NCBI RefSeq assembly: GCF_009923995.1
Contig: NZ_RFSK01000005.1
Location: 1-64,000 of the forward strand
From: Janthinobacterium sp.
Lineage (GTDB): Bacteria; Pseudomonadota; Gammaproteobacteria; Burkholderiales; Burkholderiaceae_D
DNA: 64,000 bases
Direction of reading: 5' to 3'
Positions 23,430 through 32,974 of this stretch are shown here, one piece after another (within the stretch, counting starts at the first letter, position 1; each line of letters opens with the position of its first letter). A model generated the notes under the pieces. The model had not been told where the DNA came from and did no database searches. It saw nothing but the letters and a program-made list of their open reading frames with translations. A program made the translations under genes and the position numbers.

Positions 23430-24242
23430 ATGGACCGCACGTTCAGCTTCACCCTTCCCGCGCCGGAGCCCGCCGCGGGCAGCTTCACCACCGGCACCCT
23501 GGGTGCGCGGGTGGCGGCCCGCCTGCGCCAGCAGATCCAGCACGATGGCCTGGCCGGCGGCACGCGCCTGCCGTCGGAACAGGCGATGGCCGAACATTTC
23601 GGCGTCAGCCGCACGGTGCTGCGCGAAGCCATCGCCCTGCTGCAGGCGGAAGGCATCCTCGTCACACGCAAGGGCAGCGGCACCTTCGTGTGCGCGCAGG
23701 ATGGCGCGAAGGGCGGCGAACGGGGTGACGCGCTGACGGAGCAGTCGGTGCAATCGCTGCTGAACCTGATCGAGGTGCGCCAGGGACTGGAAGCGGAGAT
23801 CGCCGCGCTGGCGGCCGTGCGGCGCACGCCGGGCCAGCTGGCGGACATCGAGCACGCGCTGCGGCGCATCGAGGAAGCGGTGGCGGCCGGTGTCGACGGC
23901 GTGGAAGAAGACGTGCGCCTGCACCTGTGCATCGCCGAGGCGACGGGCAATCCCTACTGGCCGAAGTTCGTCGCCATGTTCGCCGACCCGATCCGCTCGG
24001 CCGTCAAGGTGACGCGCGCGAACGAGGCGCGGCGCGCCGACTTTTCCGCCGAGGTGCGGCGCGAACACGAAAAGATCGTGCAGGCCATCGCCGCCGGCGA
24101 CCCGCAGCTGGCGCGCCAGGCGGCCATGGAACACATGCAGCATGCGGCCGAACGGGTGCGCCTGGCCGACCGCGAATTCTGGCGCGGCGACGGCGGCGCG
24201 CTGGCACGCACCCTGGGGCGCGATCCCATCATGCAGAAGTAG
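23430..24242 (+). CDS. GntR family regulator (FadR subfamily), probable tetronate operon repressor
   Basis: 270 residues. The winged helix-turn-helix (about residues 25-90) reads GTRLPSEQAMAEHFGVSRTVLREAIALL and then a wing (RKGSGTFV). The FCD effector domain contains IEVRQGLEAEIAALAAVRR, DVRLHLCIAEATGN with metal-ligand positions (D, H), and REHEKIVQAIAAGD. It is divergent from the tetronate operon across 189 bases, the usual place for its local repressor; erythronate, threonate or an intermediate would be the inducer. The ATG at 23430 is preceded by AAGG nine bases away, whereas the ATG at 23421 touches it. Confidence 0.9.
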   Translation: MDRTFSFTLPAPEPAAGSFTTGTLGARVAARLRQQIQHDGLAGGTRLPSEQAMAEHFGVSRTVLREAIALLQAEGILVTRKGSGTFVCAQDGAKGGERGDALTEQSVQSLLNLIEVRQGLEAEIAALAAVRRTPGQLADIEHALRRIEEAVAAGVDGVEEDVRLHLCIAEATGNPYWPKFVAMFADPIRSAVKVTRANEARRADFSAEVRREHEKIVQAIAAGDPQLARQAAMEHMQHAAERVRLADREFWRGDGGALARTLGRDPIMQK

Positions 24243-24251
24243 CGCGCCGGC

Positions 24252-24878
24252 TCAGGGATAGGCCGGACGGCGCATCCGGAACAGGCTGTCCGCGGCAATT
24301 TCAAAATAATCGGCCGGTCCGCCGCCGCGCAGTATCGGCGCAGCGGCCGCCGTGTCGTACACGCCGTCCTTGAGCAGGTGGCGCGCGATATGCACGCCCA
24401 CCACTTCGCCCAGCACCAGCCAGCTGCCGACGCCCTCCCCGTTCACGCCCTGCAGCTCGATGATCTGCGTGCGCCGGCATTCGAAGGACACGGGGCTTTC
24501 GGCCACGCGCGGCACCGCGACGAGGCGCGAGGCGGCCGGCGTCAGCCCGGCCAGCACGAATTCATCGACCTCGGGCGGCGCCGGCGCGCAGCTGGCATTC
24601 ATGGCATCGGCCAGCGGCCGCGTCGCCAGGTTCCACACGAATTCGCCGTTCTCCTCGATATTGCGCAGGGTATCCTTGCGCCCGATGCTGGCAAAGCCGA
24701 TCAGCGGCGGCGTGTAATTGAAGGCGTTGAAAAAACTGTAGGGCGCCAGATTGAGCACGCCTGCGCCGCTGCGCGTGGCGATCCAGCCGATGGGGCGCGG
24801 CCCGACAATCGCGTTGAAGGGATCGTGCGGCAGGCCGTGGCCCTGCGCAGGTTCATAGAAATAGCGTTCGTCGGTCAT
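24252..24878 (-). CDS. Flavin reductase-like (DIM6/NTAB) FMN-binding protein
   Basis: 208 residues. The split-barrel flavin fold is shown by NAIVGPRPIGWIATRSGAGVLNLAPYSFFNAFNYTPPLIGFAS (FMN-phosphate and isoalloxazine contacts) and by DTLRNIEENGEFVWNLAT. Relatives reduce FMN for two-component monooxygenases or act as stand-alone flavoproteins. No monooxygenase partner is adjacent. It ends 10 bases from the convergent GntR gene and its start faces the TonB-like gene across 164 bases. Confidence 0.87.
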   Translation of the reverse strand: MTDERYFYEPAQGHGLPHDPFNAIVGPRPIGWIATRSGAGVLNLAPYSFFNAFNYTPPLIGFASIGRKDTLRNIEENGEFVWNLATRPLADAMNASCAPAPPEVDEFVLAGLTPAASRLVAVPRVAESPVSFECRRTQIIELQGVNGEGVGSWLVLGEVVGVHIARHLLKDGVYDTAAAAPILRGGGPADYFEIAADSLFRMRRPAYP

Positions 24879-25042
24879 GCAATTCCTGTCGTGTATGGCG
24901 GGAGCCGGTATGGCAGCTTAGCAAAATCACCGCCTGGATGCATTTTCCGCTACCTTCGGGAGCGCCATCCGCCTTCTGCCCGAAAGCTGTTTACACCGCT
25001 GTTGCAACTTTGCATACTGGTGGCATCGCAATCCGGAGAAGC

Positions 25043-25762
25043 ATGGAACTGATGAGTATCAACCCTGCGCAGCATGACTTTCTCATCCACCGACGCCGCC
25101 AAGGCTGGTACGTGGCAGCCATTGCCGTCCTGCATGTGGCGGTGTTCTGGCTAGCCACGCGGCCGGCACGGCAAGACGTGCCACACGACGGCCGGGTCTG
25201 GCTAACATTGATGCCGTCGCTGCCGCCAGCGCAGGAGCCCGTCCCCCCTGTCACGCCTGCGCCCAGGCCCCTGCCGGCTGCGCGTGTGGCACCGGCTAGC
25301 CCGCCGGATGCGTCACCGCCCAAGGCCGCTTCGCCCGCCGCAACAGTGTCACCGCCAGACAGGCCTGAAGAGCATGCCGTCACGACCGCGCCAGCGACGC
25401 CCGCCTCCGGCACGTCCACCCTGGCGCAACAGGCGCTGCAGGCGGTCGGCGCCATCGACCGCCAGCTGCGCGCCGAGCATCCGCAGGAGTTCACGGCGCC
25501 GCCCGATACGCCGCAGTCGCGCCTGGCGAAAGGCTTCGCGGAAGCGCATGCGGCGGTCAAGCCGAAGTGGTTCGAAGCGGCCCGCATCGAGCTGTTCAGC
25601 GCACCAAACGACCCCAGGCGCATTTACCGCATCATCACGGCGAGCGGCGAATACTGCATCTATTTACCGGACAAGGGCAGCATGTCGCTGAACCTCAGCG
25701 CGCGATCTGGCTACGCCGGTTTTGGCGAGGGAACGGCGGCGCCTTGCCCGATCCGGTTCTGA
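25043..25762 (+). CDS. TonB-like-topology membrane protein of unknown function
   Basis: 239 residues. A cytoplasmic basic N-terminus (LIHRRRQGW) is followed by one membrane helix (WYVAAIAVLHVAVFWLAT), about 90 residues rich in Pro/Ala/Ser, and a C-terminal domain of about 90 residues (LAQQALQAVGAIDRQL, KPKWFEAARIELFS, RIYRIITASGEYCIYLP, ending APCPIRF) with two cysteines that could pair in the periplasm. The stalk and anchor resemble TonB, but the C-terminal domain is not the TonB fold as far as I can tell. GGAG four bases before the ATG fixes the start. No ExbB/ExbD genes adjoin. I cannot name a family. Confidence 0.75.
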   Translation: MELMSINPAQHDFLIHRRRQGWYVAAIAVLHVAVFWLATRPARQDVPHDGRVWLTLMPSLPPAQEPVPPVTPAPRPLPAARVAPASPPDASPPKAASPAATVSPPDRPEEHAVTTAPATPASGTSTLAQQALQAVGAIDRQLRAEHPQEFTAPPDTPQSRLAKGFAEAHAAVKPKWFEAARIELFSAPNDPRRIYRIITASGEYCIYLPDKGSMSLNLSARSGYAGFGEGTAAPCPIRF

Positions 25763-25906
25763 TTTTTTCAGCCGCTCCATCAGCAGCGTGCCGCAGATGC
25801 CATGACAATGGTGGCATGGCGCACGCAACGCCACAATTGTGTAGCCCGGGCGCCCAGGCCTCGCTTATGATGAGGTAACTCAACCATTATCATTCCGCTA
25901 CCGCCC

Positions 25907-26965
25907 ATGCCCACCCTCACGCTGCACCAGAAAGTGTTCTTGCTCCTGCTGAGCATCGTCACCATCGGCTTCGGCTGGATACTGGCGCCGTATGCGGGCG
26001 CCATCTTCTGGGGCGTGGTGCTGGCCATCCTGTTCGCGCCCGTCTACCGCTGGCTGCTGCGCAAGACGCGAGGGCGCGCCGGGCTGGCTTCGCTGCTGAC
26101 CTTGCTGCTGATTATCGTCATCGTCATCCTGCCGCTGTCGCTCATTTCCGTGTCGCTGGTGAACCAGGCGGCGGGCGTGGTGGAGATGGTGCGTTCGGGT
26201 GAAGTCACGGTCGGCATGTTCTTCAATAAAATCATGGCCGTGCTGCCGCAATGGCTGATCAACCTGCTTGAGCGCTTCAACCTGTCCAGCCTGGCGAGCC
26301 TGCAGGACAAGCTGGCCGAGGGCGCCAAGCAGGTGAGCCAGGTGGTGGCCGTGAAAGCCATCAATGTGGGCCTGTACACCTTCGAATTCCTGACCAGCCT
26401 GTGCATCATGCTGTACCTGCTGTTTTTCCTCATGCGCGACGGCTCGACCCTGTCGGCCCGCATCCGCGATGCCGTGCCGCTGAGCCGCAAGTACAAGCAG
26501 CGCCTGTTCACCAATTTCACCACGGTGATCCGCGCCACGGTGAAGGGCAACATCCTCGTGGCGATCGCCCAAGGCGCCCTGGGCGGCCTGGCATTCTGGT
26601 TCCTCGACGTGCCGGCACCCCTGCTGTGGGCCGTGCTGATGGCCTTCCTTTCGCTGCTGCCGGCCGTCGGTGCCGCCCTCGTCTGGGCGCCGGTGGCCAT
26701 CTACTTCCTGGCCACGGGCGCCATCTGGCAGGGCGCGGGCCTGGCCGCCTTCGGCGTCTTCGTCATCGGCCTGGTCGACAATGTGCTGCGCCCCGTTCTG
26801 GTGGGCAAGGATACCAAGATGCCCGACTATGTGGTGCTGCTGTCGACCGTGGGCGGCATGGCCCTGTTCGGTCTGAACGGCTTCGTCATCGGCCCCGTGG
26901 TGGCCGCCCTGTTCATCGCGTCGTGGGACCTGTTCGTCTCGGCCAGCGAATTCCATGCGGACTGA
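25907..26965 (+). CDS. AI-2E family transporter (PerM-like)
   Basis: 352 residues with about eight hydrophobic segments in the order typical of the AI-2E/UPF0118 family: two at the N-terminus (VFLLLLSIVTIGFGWILAPYAGAIFWGVVLAILF), LLTLLLIIVIVILPLSLISVSLV, a long amphipathic stretch, then the conserved C-terminal cluster with ATVKGNILVAIAQGALGGLAFW, FLSLLPAVGAALVWAP and LVDNVLRPVLVG. Members have been reported as autoinducer-2 exporters or Na+/H+ antiporters. No quorum-sensing gene is nearby, so the substrate is open. Confidence 0.92.
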   Translation: MPTLTLHQKVFLLLLSIVTIGFGWILAPYAGAIFWGVVLAILFAPVYRWLLRKTRGRAGLASLLTLLLIIVIVILPLSLISVSLVNQAAGVVEMVRSGEVTVGMFFNKIMAVLPQWLINLLERFNLSSLASLQDKLAEGAKQVSQVVAVKAINVGLYTFEFLTSLCIMLYLLFFLMRDGSTLSARIRDAVPLSRKYKQRLFTNFTTVIRATVKGNILVAIAQGALGGLAFWFLDVPAPLLWAVLMAFLSLLPAVGAALVWAPVAIYFLATGAIWQGAGLAAFGVFVIGLVDNVLRPVLVGKDTKMPDYVVLLSTVGGMALFGLNGFVIGPVVAALFIASWDLFVSASEFHAD

Positions 26966-27148
26966 GTCCGCCACCCGCGCGCAAACACGGGGCGCGGGAA
27001 ACTGCGCGCAATAACGGCCGCCAGGATGCGCGGCCGCAACGGCAAGGCGCTGACGCCCTGCCAGGACCGCTTGCATTGCGCCCGGCATTGCACTATCGTT
27101 GCAGCACGCGCGTGTTGCCAACCTTGCAAAATAACGGGAGATTCCATC

Positions 27149-27808
27149 GTGTCGCTCATCCTCTACGGCCATCCTTTTTCCTCGTACACGCAGAAGGTGC
27201 TCATCGCCCTGTACGAGAACGCCCTGCCCTTCGATTTCCGCTGCCTGGCGCCGGACATGCCGCAACACCTGCAGCAGTGGCTGGAGCGCTGGCCGCTACG
27301 CAAGTTTCCGCTGCTGGTGGACGGCGAGCGCAACGTCGCCGAGACGAGCATCATCATCGAATACCTGCAACTGGCCCATCCCGGCCCGCTGCCCCTGCTG
27401 CCGGACGACCCGATGCAGGCGCTGGACGTGCGTTTTCTCGACCGCTACTTCGACCTGCACGTCATGACGCCCGTGCAGCATGCCGTCGGCGCCGCCCTGA
27501 CGGGCGACCCGGCAAAGACGCGCGAAGGCCGCGCGCATGCCGGAGAAAAGCTGGACCTCGCCTACGCCTGGCTGGAAACCCGCCTGGCCGGCAGGACCTG
27601 GGCCACGGGCGAACACTTTACGCTGGCCGACTGCGCCGCCGCCCCCTCGCTGTTCTATGCGGACTGGACGCAGCCGATTCCCGCCACCCTGCCCCTGCTG
27701 CGCGCCTACCGCGCGCGCCTGCTGGCCCGCCCGTCGTTCGCGCGCGCGGTGGAAGAGGCACGCCCGTACCGCCACCTCTTCCCCCTCGGTGCGCCGCAGC
27801 GCGACTGA
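27149..27808 (+). CDS. Glutathione S-transferase family protein
   Basis: 219 residues with a GTG start, chosen because GGGAG lies eight bases upstream and the protein then begins VSLILYGHPFSSYTQKVLIALYE, the thioredoxin-like N-terminal domain. RKFPLLVDGERNVAETSIIIEYL supplies the cis-Pro and glutathione-binding Glu-Thr/Ser. The helical C-terminal domain includes WATGEHFTLADCAAAP with the N-capping box. The Ser of FSSYTQK is the probable activating residue. Its role is detoxification or conjugation of an unknown substrate. It converges on the NIPSNAP gene with six bases between. Confidence 0.92.
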   Translation: MSLILYGHPFSSYTQKVLIALYENALPFDFRCLAPDMPQHLQQWLERWPLRKFPLLVDGERNVAETSIIIEYLQLAHPGPLPLLPDDPMQALDVRFLDRYFDLHVMTPVQHAVGAALTGDPAKTREGRAHAGEKLDLAYAWLETRLAGRTWATGEHFTLADCAAAPSLFYADWTQPIPATLPLLRAYRARLLARPSFARAVEEARPYRHLFPLGAPQRD

Positions 27809-27814
27809 AGCGTA

Positions 27815-28120
27815 TCAGGCAAACACGGGCCGGAAGAAACTGCGCTCGTAGCTGACGATGCAGCGCGTCTCTTCCGCGTAGCGGAAGGCGGCCTGGCATT
27901 CGGCGTCCTGCATGGAATCGCTGCGGTACTGCTCGTACAGGGTCAGACTGGGAAACGAGAACATGGCCAGCGCCACGTTGCTGGCGCCCTCGGACGGCAA
28001 AAAGTAGCCGTGGTGCTGGCCGCCGAAGCGTTCGACGAGCGGTATCCACAGCTTGCCGTAGGCTTCGAATTCCTTCAGTTTGTATGGATCGATGATGTAG
28101 CGCAAATAACAGGTGATCAT
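27815..28120 (-). CDS. NIPSNAP family protein
   Basis: 101 residues of one ferredoxin-like dimeric alpha/beta-barrel. It begins ITCYLRYIIDPYKLKEFEAYGKLWIPLVERFGGQHHGYF and contains ASNVALAMFSFPSLTLYEQYRSD, the NIPSNAP pattern; it ends YERSFFRPVFA. Bacterial members are uncharacterised. It is the third gene of an operon; its ATG overlaps the stop of the WD40-like gene (28117-28120), implying coupled translation. Confidence 0.87.
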   Translation of the reverse strand: MITCYLRYIIDPYKLKEFEAYGKLWIPLVERFGGQHHGYFLPSEGASNVALAMFSFPSLTLYEQYRSDSMQDAECQAAFRYAEETRCIVSYERSFFRPVFA

Positions 28121-29043
28121 GCGGTTTCCTTGTGAAGTTTCAGATGTGTCAGCATGCCCGCCTCCCACGAGCCGATGGCGGCCAGTGGCGAGGCAGGCAG
28201 AAAGTCCAGCGCGCAGGGATACGTAAAATCTTCCTGCGCCAGCACGTCGAGACCGGGCCAGCCGTAGAACAGCAGCTTGCCCTTGCCGATGCGCCCCAGC
28301 GCGCTGCCGTCGGGCAGCCAGCGCAGGGCATTGCCCGTGCCGCCGCCCGCCTCCACGGGCACCGTGGCCAGGCGGCGCCCATCGTCGATCGCATGCACGG
28401 ACAGGTACTCTTCGCCGCCGGCGTGGTGCAGCACGGCCAGGCGCTCGCCATCGGGCGATGGCGCGCATGACATGATGCCAGGCAGCGACAGCACCACGCG
28501 GCCGCCGCCCGCCTGTAACGGCCAGTCCCACAGGCTGCAGTAGTCGGGCGGCTGCACCAGCCCTTCCTCCGCCGATTTGACGCCATGCTGCACCAGCAAA
28601 CGCCGTCCGCCGTCGATGGCGCAAACGCTGCGCAGCATCTCGCGCGCGTGCTCCTGCATGAAGAGCACCTCGCCCGTCTGCGCGTCGCGCACCCGCAGGC
28701 GGCCGTCCCAGCCACCGTCGGCCAGATACCGGCCGCAGGGCGACCATGCGGGAGCACAGCCCTCGCCATCCTTTTTATTCTGGAAGTTGAGCAGTAAATT
28801 CCCCGATGCGGCATCGACCACGGCCATCTGGCCCGTCGTGCTCTTGATGGCAATCCGGCTGCCGTCGGGCGAAAACGCCATGCTGGAGCAATGCGCGATG
28901 AATTTGCGGCGCCACAGTTTCTGGCGCGATGCCACGTCCCACAGGACCAGGTCGCGGCCCAGCACGGCCAGGCGAGCGCCATCCGGTGAAAACCGCACGC
29001 CGTAGCTGCAGCCCAGCTTCAGGGGCTTCACGCTTGCCGTCAT
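28117..29043 (-). CDS. WD40/beta-propeller repeat protein
   Basis: 308 residues made of about six to seven blades. Repeats carry SPDGxRLA/xIA motifs (YGVRFSPDGARLAVLGRDLVLWDV, MAFSPDGSRIAIKS, PAWSPCGRYLADGGWDGRLRVRDAQTGEVL, SPDGERLAVLHHAGG, LRWLPDGSALG). No signal peptide, membrane helix or catalytic domain is seen, so it is probably a cytoplasmic scaffold or binding protein. It sits between GNAT and NIPSNAP genes with 4-base overlaps at both ends. Standalone short WD40 proteins in such an operon are unusual; the function is unknown. Confidence 0.85.
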   Translation of the reverse strand: MTASVKPLKLGCSYGVRFSPDGARLAVLGRDLVLWDVASRQKLWRRKFIAHCSSMAFSPDGSRIAIKSTTGQMAVVDAASGNLLLNFQNKKDGEGCAPAWSPCGRYLADGGWDGRLRVRDAQTGEVLFMQEHAREMLRSVCAIDGGRRLLVQHGVKSAEEGLVQPPDYCSLWDWPLQAGGGRVVLSLPGIMSCAPSPDGERLAVLHHAGGEEYLSVHAIDDGRRLATVPVEAGGGTGNALRWLPDGSALGRIGKGKLLFYGWPGLDVLAQEDFTYPCALDFLPASPLAAIGSWEAGMLTHLKLHKETA

Positions 29044-29549
29044 GGGCGCGCCAGGCGGTACACCACGCTGTCGATGTCGTAGTGGCGCTCCATGCCGACG
29101 TACTGCATGCCCAGGCGCGTCATGACCTTGATCGAGGCGGCGTTGTCGGGATGCGCCACCGCCACCACTTCGGGTGCGCCGACGACGTCGAAGGCATGCG
29201 CGACGATGACATTGGCCGCCTCGCTCGCATAACCCTTGCCCCAGCCGGCGCGCGCCAGGCGCCAGCCGATTTCGTGCGGTTTCTCCTTGTCGCCGCCGAT
29301 ATGCTGCAGGCAGGCCAGCCCCACCAGCACCTCGTCCTCGGTACGGATCAGGGCCCACCACGAATAACCCCACTCGGCCCAGCGCCCCATGATGCGGGCA
29401 ACGGCGGCACGTGTATGTTCCTCCGTCTCCGGCTGGCCCGCGTTGAGGTAGGTCATCACTTCGGTATCCGAGTTCATGGCGTGCATGGCGTCGTAATGCT
29501 TGTCGGTGACAGGTTCGAGGCGCAGGCGCGCCGTGTGCAGGATGGTCAT
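29040..29549 (-). CDS. GNAT family N-acetyltransferase (RimJ/RimL-like)
   Basis: 169 residues. The RimJ/RimL-type pattern starts TARLRLEPVTDKHYDAMHAMNSD. EIGWRLARAGWGKGYASEA is the acetyl-CoA pyrophosphate-binding loop (motif A, G-x-G-K/G-x-A), and HPDNAASIKVMTRLGMQYVG is the conserved C-terminal strand-helix (N-x-x-S). It acetylates an amine of a protein N-terminus or small molecule; the target is unknown. First gene of the GNAT-WD40-NIPSNAP unit. Confidence 0.9.
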   Translation of the reverse strand: MTILHTARLRLEPVTDKHYDAMHAMNSDTEVMTYLNAGQPETEEHTRAAVARIMGRWAEWGYSWWALIRTEDEVLVGLACLQHIGGDKEKPHEIGWRLARAGWGKGYASEAANVIVAHAFDVVGAPEVVAVAHPDNAASIKVMTRLGMQYVGMERHYDIDSVVYRLARP

Positions 29550-29565
29550 GGCAATTCCTTGGTCG

Positions 29566-29597
29566 AAAAAAAAGACGATACACGATCGTCTTTTTTT
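29566..29597 (-). terminator. Terminator of the phosphoribosyltransferase gene
   Basis: Stem AAAAAAAGACGAT / ATCGTCTTTTTTT with a short loop, T run on the minus strand, about 18 bases after the stop at 29616. It separates this gene from the GNAT operon. Confidence 0.88.
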
Positions 29598-29615
29598 AGC
29601 AAGAGTGCAAGCGAA

Positions 29616-30161
29616 TTACTTGCCTGCTTCGCCCTTCTTGATCCACGCCGCCAGCTGGTGCGGGCGCAGGCCATCGTAGTCTTCGAATGGCTGGTGAATC
29701 CATGGGTTGTGCGGCAGTTCGTCCAGGAAGTAGTCGGGACGCACGACGGAGCAGCCTTTCAGCCAGATCACGGCCGACTTGACTTCGGTCACGTCAGGGA
29801 AGTTTTCCTTCAGGTGACGCGTGACCTTGTCCAGGGTGACGCCCGAATCGGCCAGGTCGTCGACCAGCAGGATGCGGCCGGCCAGCGGGCCCTTGGTCAT
29901 CGTCATGTACTTGGCGATATCGAGGTCGCCGCGCACGGTGCCCGCGTCTTCGCGGTAGGAGCTGGTCGACAGGATGGCCAGCGGCAGGTCAAAAATGCGC
30001 GAGAACACGTCGCCAGGACGCACGCCGCCGCGCGCCAGGCACAATACCTGGTCGAATTTCCAGCCCGATTCGTAGACCTTGAGCGCGAGGCGCTCGATCA
30101 GGCGGTGGTACTCTTCCCAGTTGACCCAGAGATGTTGATCGTTCGATTGTGGGGTAGTCAT
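29616..30161 (-). CDS. Purine phosphoribosyltransferase family protein (Gpt/Hpt-like)
   Basis: 181 residues of the type I PRTase fold: a core strand FDQVLCLARGGVRPGDVFSRI with a PPi-binding loop, and ILLVDDLADSGVTLDKVTRHL with the PRPP-binding acidic pair and D-S-G-V-T loop. Relatives salvage hypoxanthine, guanine or xanthine using PRPP. The C-terminal RPDYFLDELPHNPWIHQPFE resembles the xanthine-guanine branch. It lies downstream of purA, but a terminator at 30191-30215 separates them, so they are functionally related yet separately transcribed. Confidence 0.88.
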   Translation of the reverse strand: MTTPQSNDQHLWVNWEEYHRLIERLALKVYESGWKFDQVLCLARGGVRPGDVFSRIFDLPLAILSTSSYREDAGTVRGDLDIAKYMTMTKGPLAGRILLVDDLADSGVTLDKVTRHLKENFPDVTEVKSAVIWLKGCSVVRPDYFLDELPHNPWIHQPFEDYDGLRPHQLAAWIKKGEAGK

Positions 30162-30188
30162 GATAGTGGAATCTTATTATTGGCTTGA

Positions 30189-30215
30189 TTAAAAAAATCC
30201 GCCTTGCGGCGGATT
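30189..30215 (-). terminator. Terminator of purA
   Basis: Stem AATCCGCC / GGCGGATT (30196-30203, 30208-30215) with a T7 tail on the minus strand, 13 bases after the purA stop. Confidence 0.9.
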
Positions 30216-30227
30216 GTGTCCAGCAGC

Positions 30228-31544
<1,317 letters not shown>

Positions 31545-32705
31545 TCAACCTAAGTTTTTAAGAATCCAGCTACTACCATTATCGGCAAGTACCAGCACGC
31601 GATCGCACTCGAACTCGTCTTGTTCATTACTGTGACCCGGCATACTCTGGATCACGACCTCGCCCGCCTTGCGCAACTCGGCGATTTTTTCCTTCAATTC
31701 TGGCGCGCTGCCCCATGGGGCGCGGATCGAATGCTTCCGTTCCGCCGTGGGGAGCAGGCGCGCCAGTTCGCGCAAATCGAGCGAGAAGCCGGTCGCGGGA
31801 CGTGCCCGGCCGAACGCTTCGCCGACGTGGTCATAACGGCCGCCGCGCGCAACCGCGTTCGGCAAGCCAGGTACATACAGCGCAAACATCGCGCCGCTTT
31901 CATATTGGTAGCCGCGCAGGTCGGCCAGGTCGATCGCCACTTCGGCGCGGCCCAGCGCAGATCCTGCCAGCGCGGCCAGTTCGGCCAGCGCCTTGAGCAC
32001 GCCCGGCAGCGGCGGCAGCACTTCGCGCGCGCGCGCCAGCACGTCGATGTCGCCATACAGGTTCGGCAGGGCCAGCAGCGCATCGCGCGTCACGGCGTCA
32101 TAGCTGGCCGTCAGGGCGCGCAGGCCCGGCGCATCCTTCGCGCGCAGCAGGGTGTACAGCGCAGCCTCGTCGCGCACGGCGGCGGCGTCTTGCGCAATGA
32201 TAGCGCGCAACAGGCCCACGTGCGACAAATCCAGGCGCACGCTGTCGAAACCGGCCAGTGCCAGCGAGGCGAGCGCCAGTTCCTGGATCTCGGCGTCCGC
32301 TTCCAGGCCGGCGTGGCCATAGATCTCGGCGCCGATCTGCAGCGGCTCGCGCGTGGCGTGCAGGCCCGACGGACGGGTATGCAGCACGCTGCCGGCGTAG
32401 CACAGGCGCGTCACGGTGGCACGGTTCAGCAGGTGGGCGTCGATGCGCGCCACCTGGGTGGTCATGTCGGCGCGCAGGCCGAGCATGCGGCCGGACAGCT
32501 GGTCGACCAGCTTGAACGTGCGCAGGTCGGTATCCTTGCCAGCGCCGGTCATCAGCGATTCCAGATACTCGAGCAGCGGCGGCATGACCAGTTCATATCC
32601 GTACAGACGGAAATTATCCAGCATGAGGCGACGCAGCTCTTCGATCTTGCGCGCTTCCGACGGCAGAACATCGGCAATATTTTCGGGCAAAAGCCAATTC
32701 GGCAT
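31545..32705 (-). CDS. hisZ: ATP phosphoribosyltransferase regulatory subunit HisZ
   Basis: 386 residues, a catalytically inactive histidyl-tRNA-synthetase paralogue that activates the short HisG enzyme at the first step of histidine synthesis. It begins [24 protein letters not shown]. The class II aminoacyl-tRNA synthetase core is recognisable ([68 protein letters not shown]), while the C-terminal tRNA-binding domain is missing, as expected. Position between hflC and purA is conserved in Betaproteobacteria. A strong terminator upstream of it suggests its own promoter at about 32706-32890. Confidence 0.96.
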   Translation of the reverse strand: MPNWLLPENIADVLPSEARKIEELRRLMLDNFRLYGYELVMPPLLEYLESLMTGAGKDTDLRTFKLVDQLSGRMLGLRADMTTQVARIDAHLLNRATVTRLCYAGSVLHTRPSGLHATREPLQIGAEIYGHAGLEADAEIQELALASLALAGFDSVRLDLSHVGLLRAIIAQDAAAVRDEAALYTLLRAKDAPGLRALTASYDAVTRDALLALPNLYGDIDVLARAREVLPPLPGVLKALAELAALAGSALGRAEVAIDLADLRGYQYESGAMFALYVPGLPNAVARGGRYDHVGEAFGRARPATGFSLDLRELARLLPTAERKHSIRAPWGSAPELKEKIAELRKAGEVVIQSMPGHSNEQDEFECDRVLVLADNGSSWILKNLG

Positions 32706-32892
32706 GAGGGAGCGAGATACGGAAGAAAGTTGAAAAATGCATCATGCGAGGCAGCGGCGGGCGCGCCAGGCAAGAGGCCGAACCTGATATTTTACGCGAA
32801 AACACGGGCCTTTAGGGATAAGTTGTCCGAATCGGTGCCGCGCAAGGCGAAAAACACCCCATTTTACGCCTTCCCGCAACAGCATGGCAGGC

Positions 32893-32928
32893 ACAAAAAA
32901 ACGGGGCCGGCGTCAGACGCCGGCCCCG
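32893..32928 (-). terminator. Terminator of the hflX-hflK-hflC unit
   Basis: 12-bp GC-rich stem CGGGGCCGGCGT / ACGCCGGCCCCG (32902-32913, 32917-32928) with a T run on the minus strand, 46 bases after the hflC stop and upstream of hisZ. Confidence 0.92.
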
Positions 32929-32974
32929 CTGGTACCGCCCCCGCCCTTGCGGACGGAAGCAGCGTGCTGCTGCC

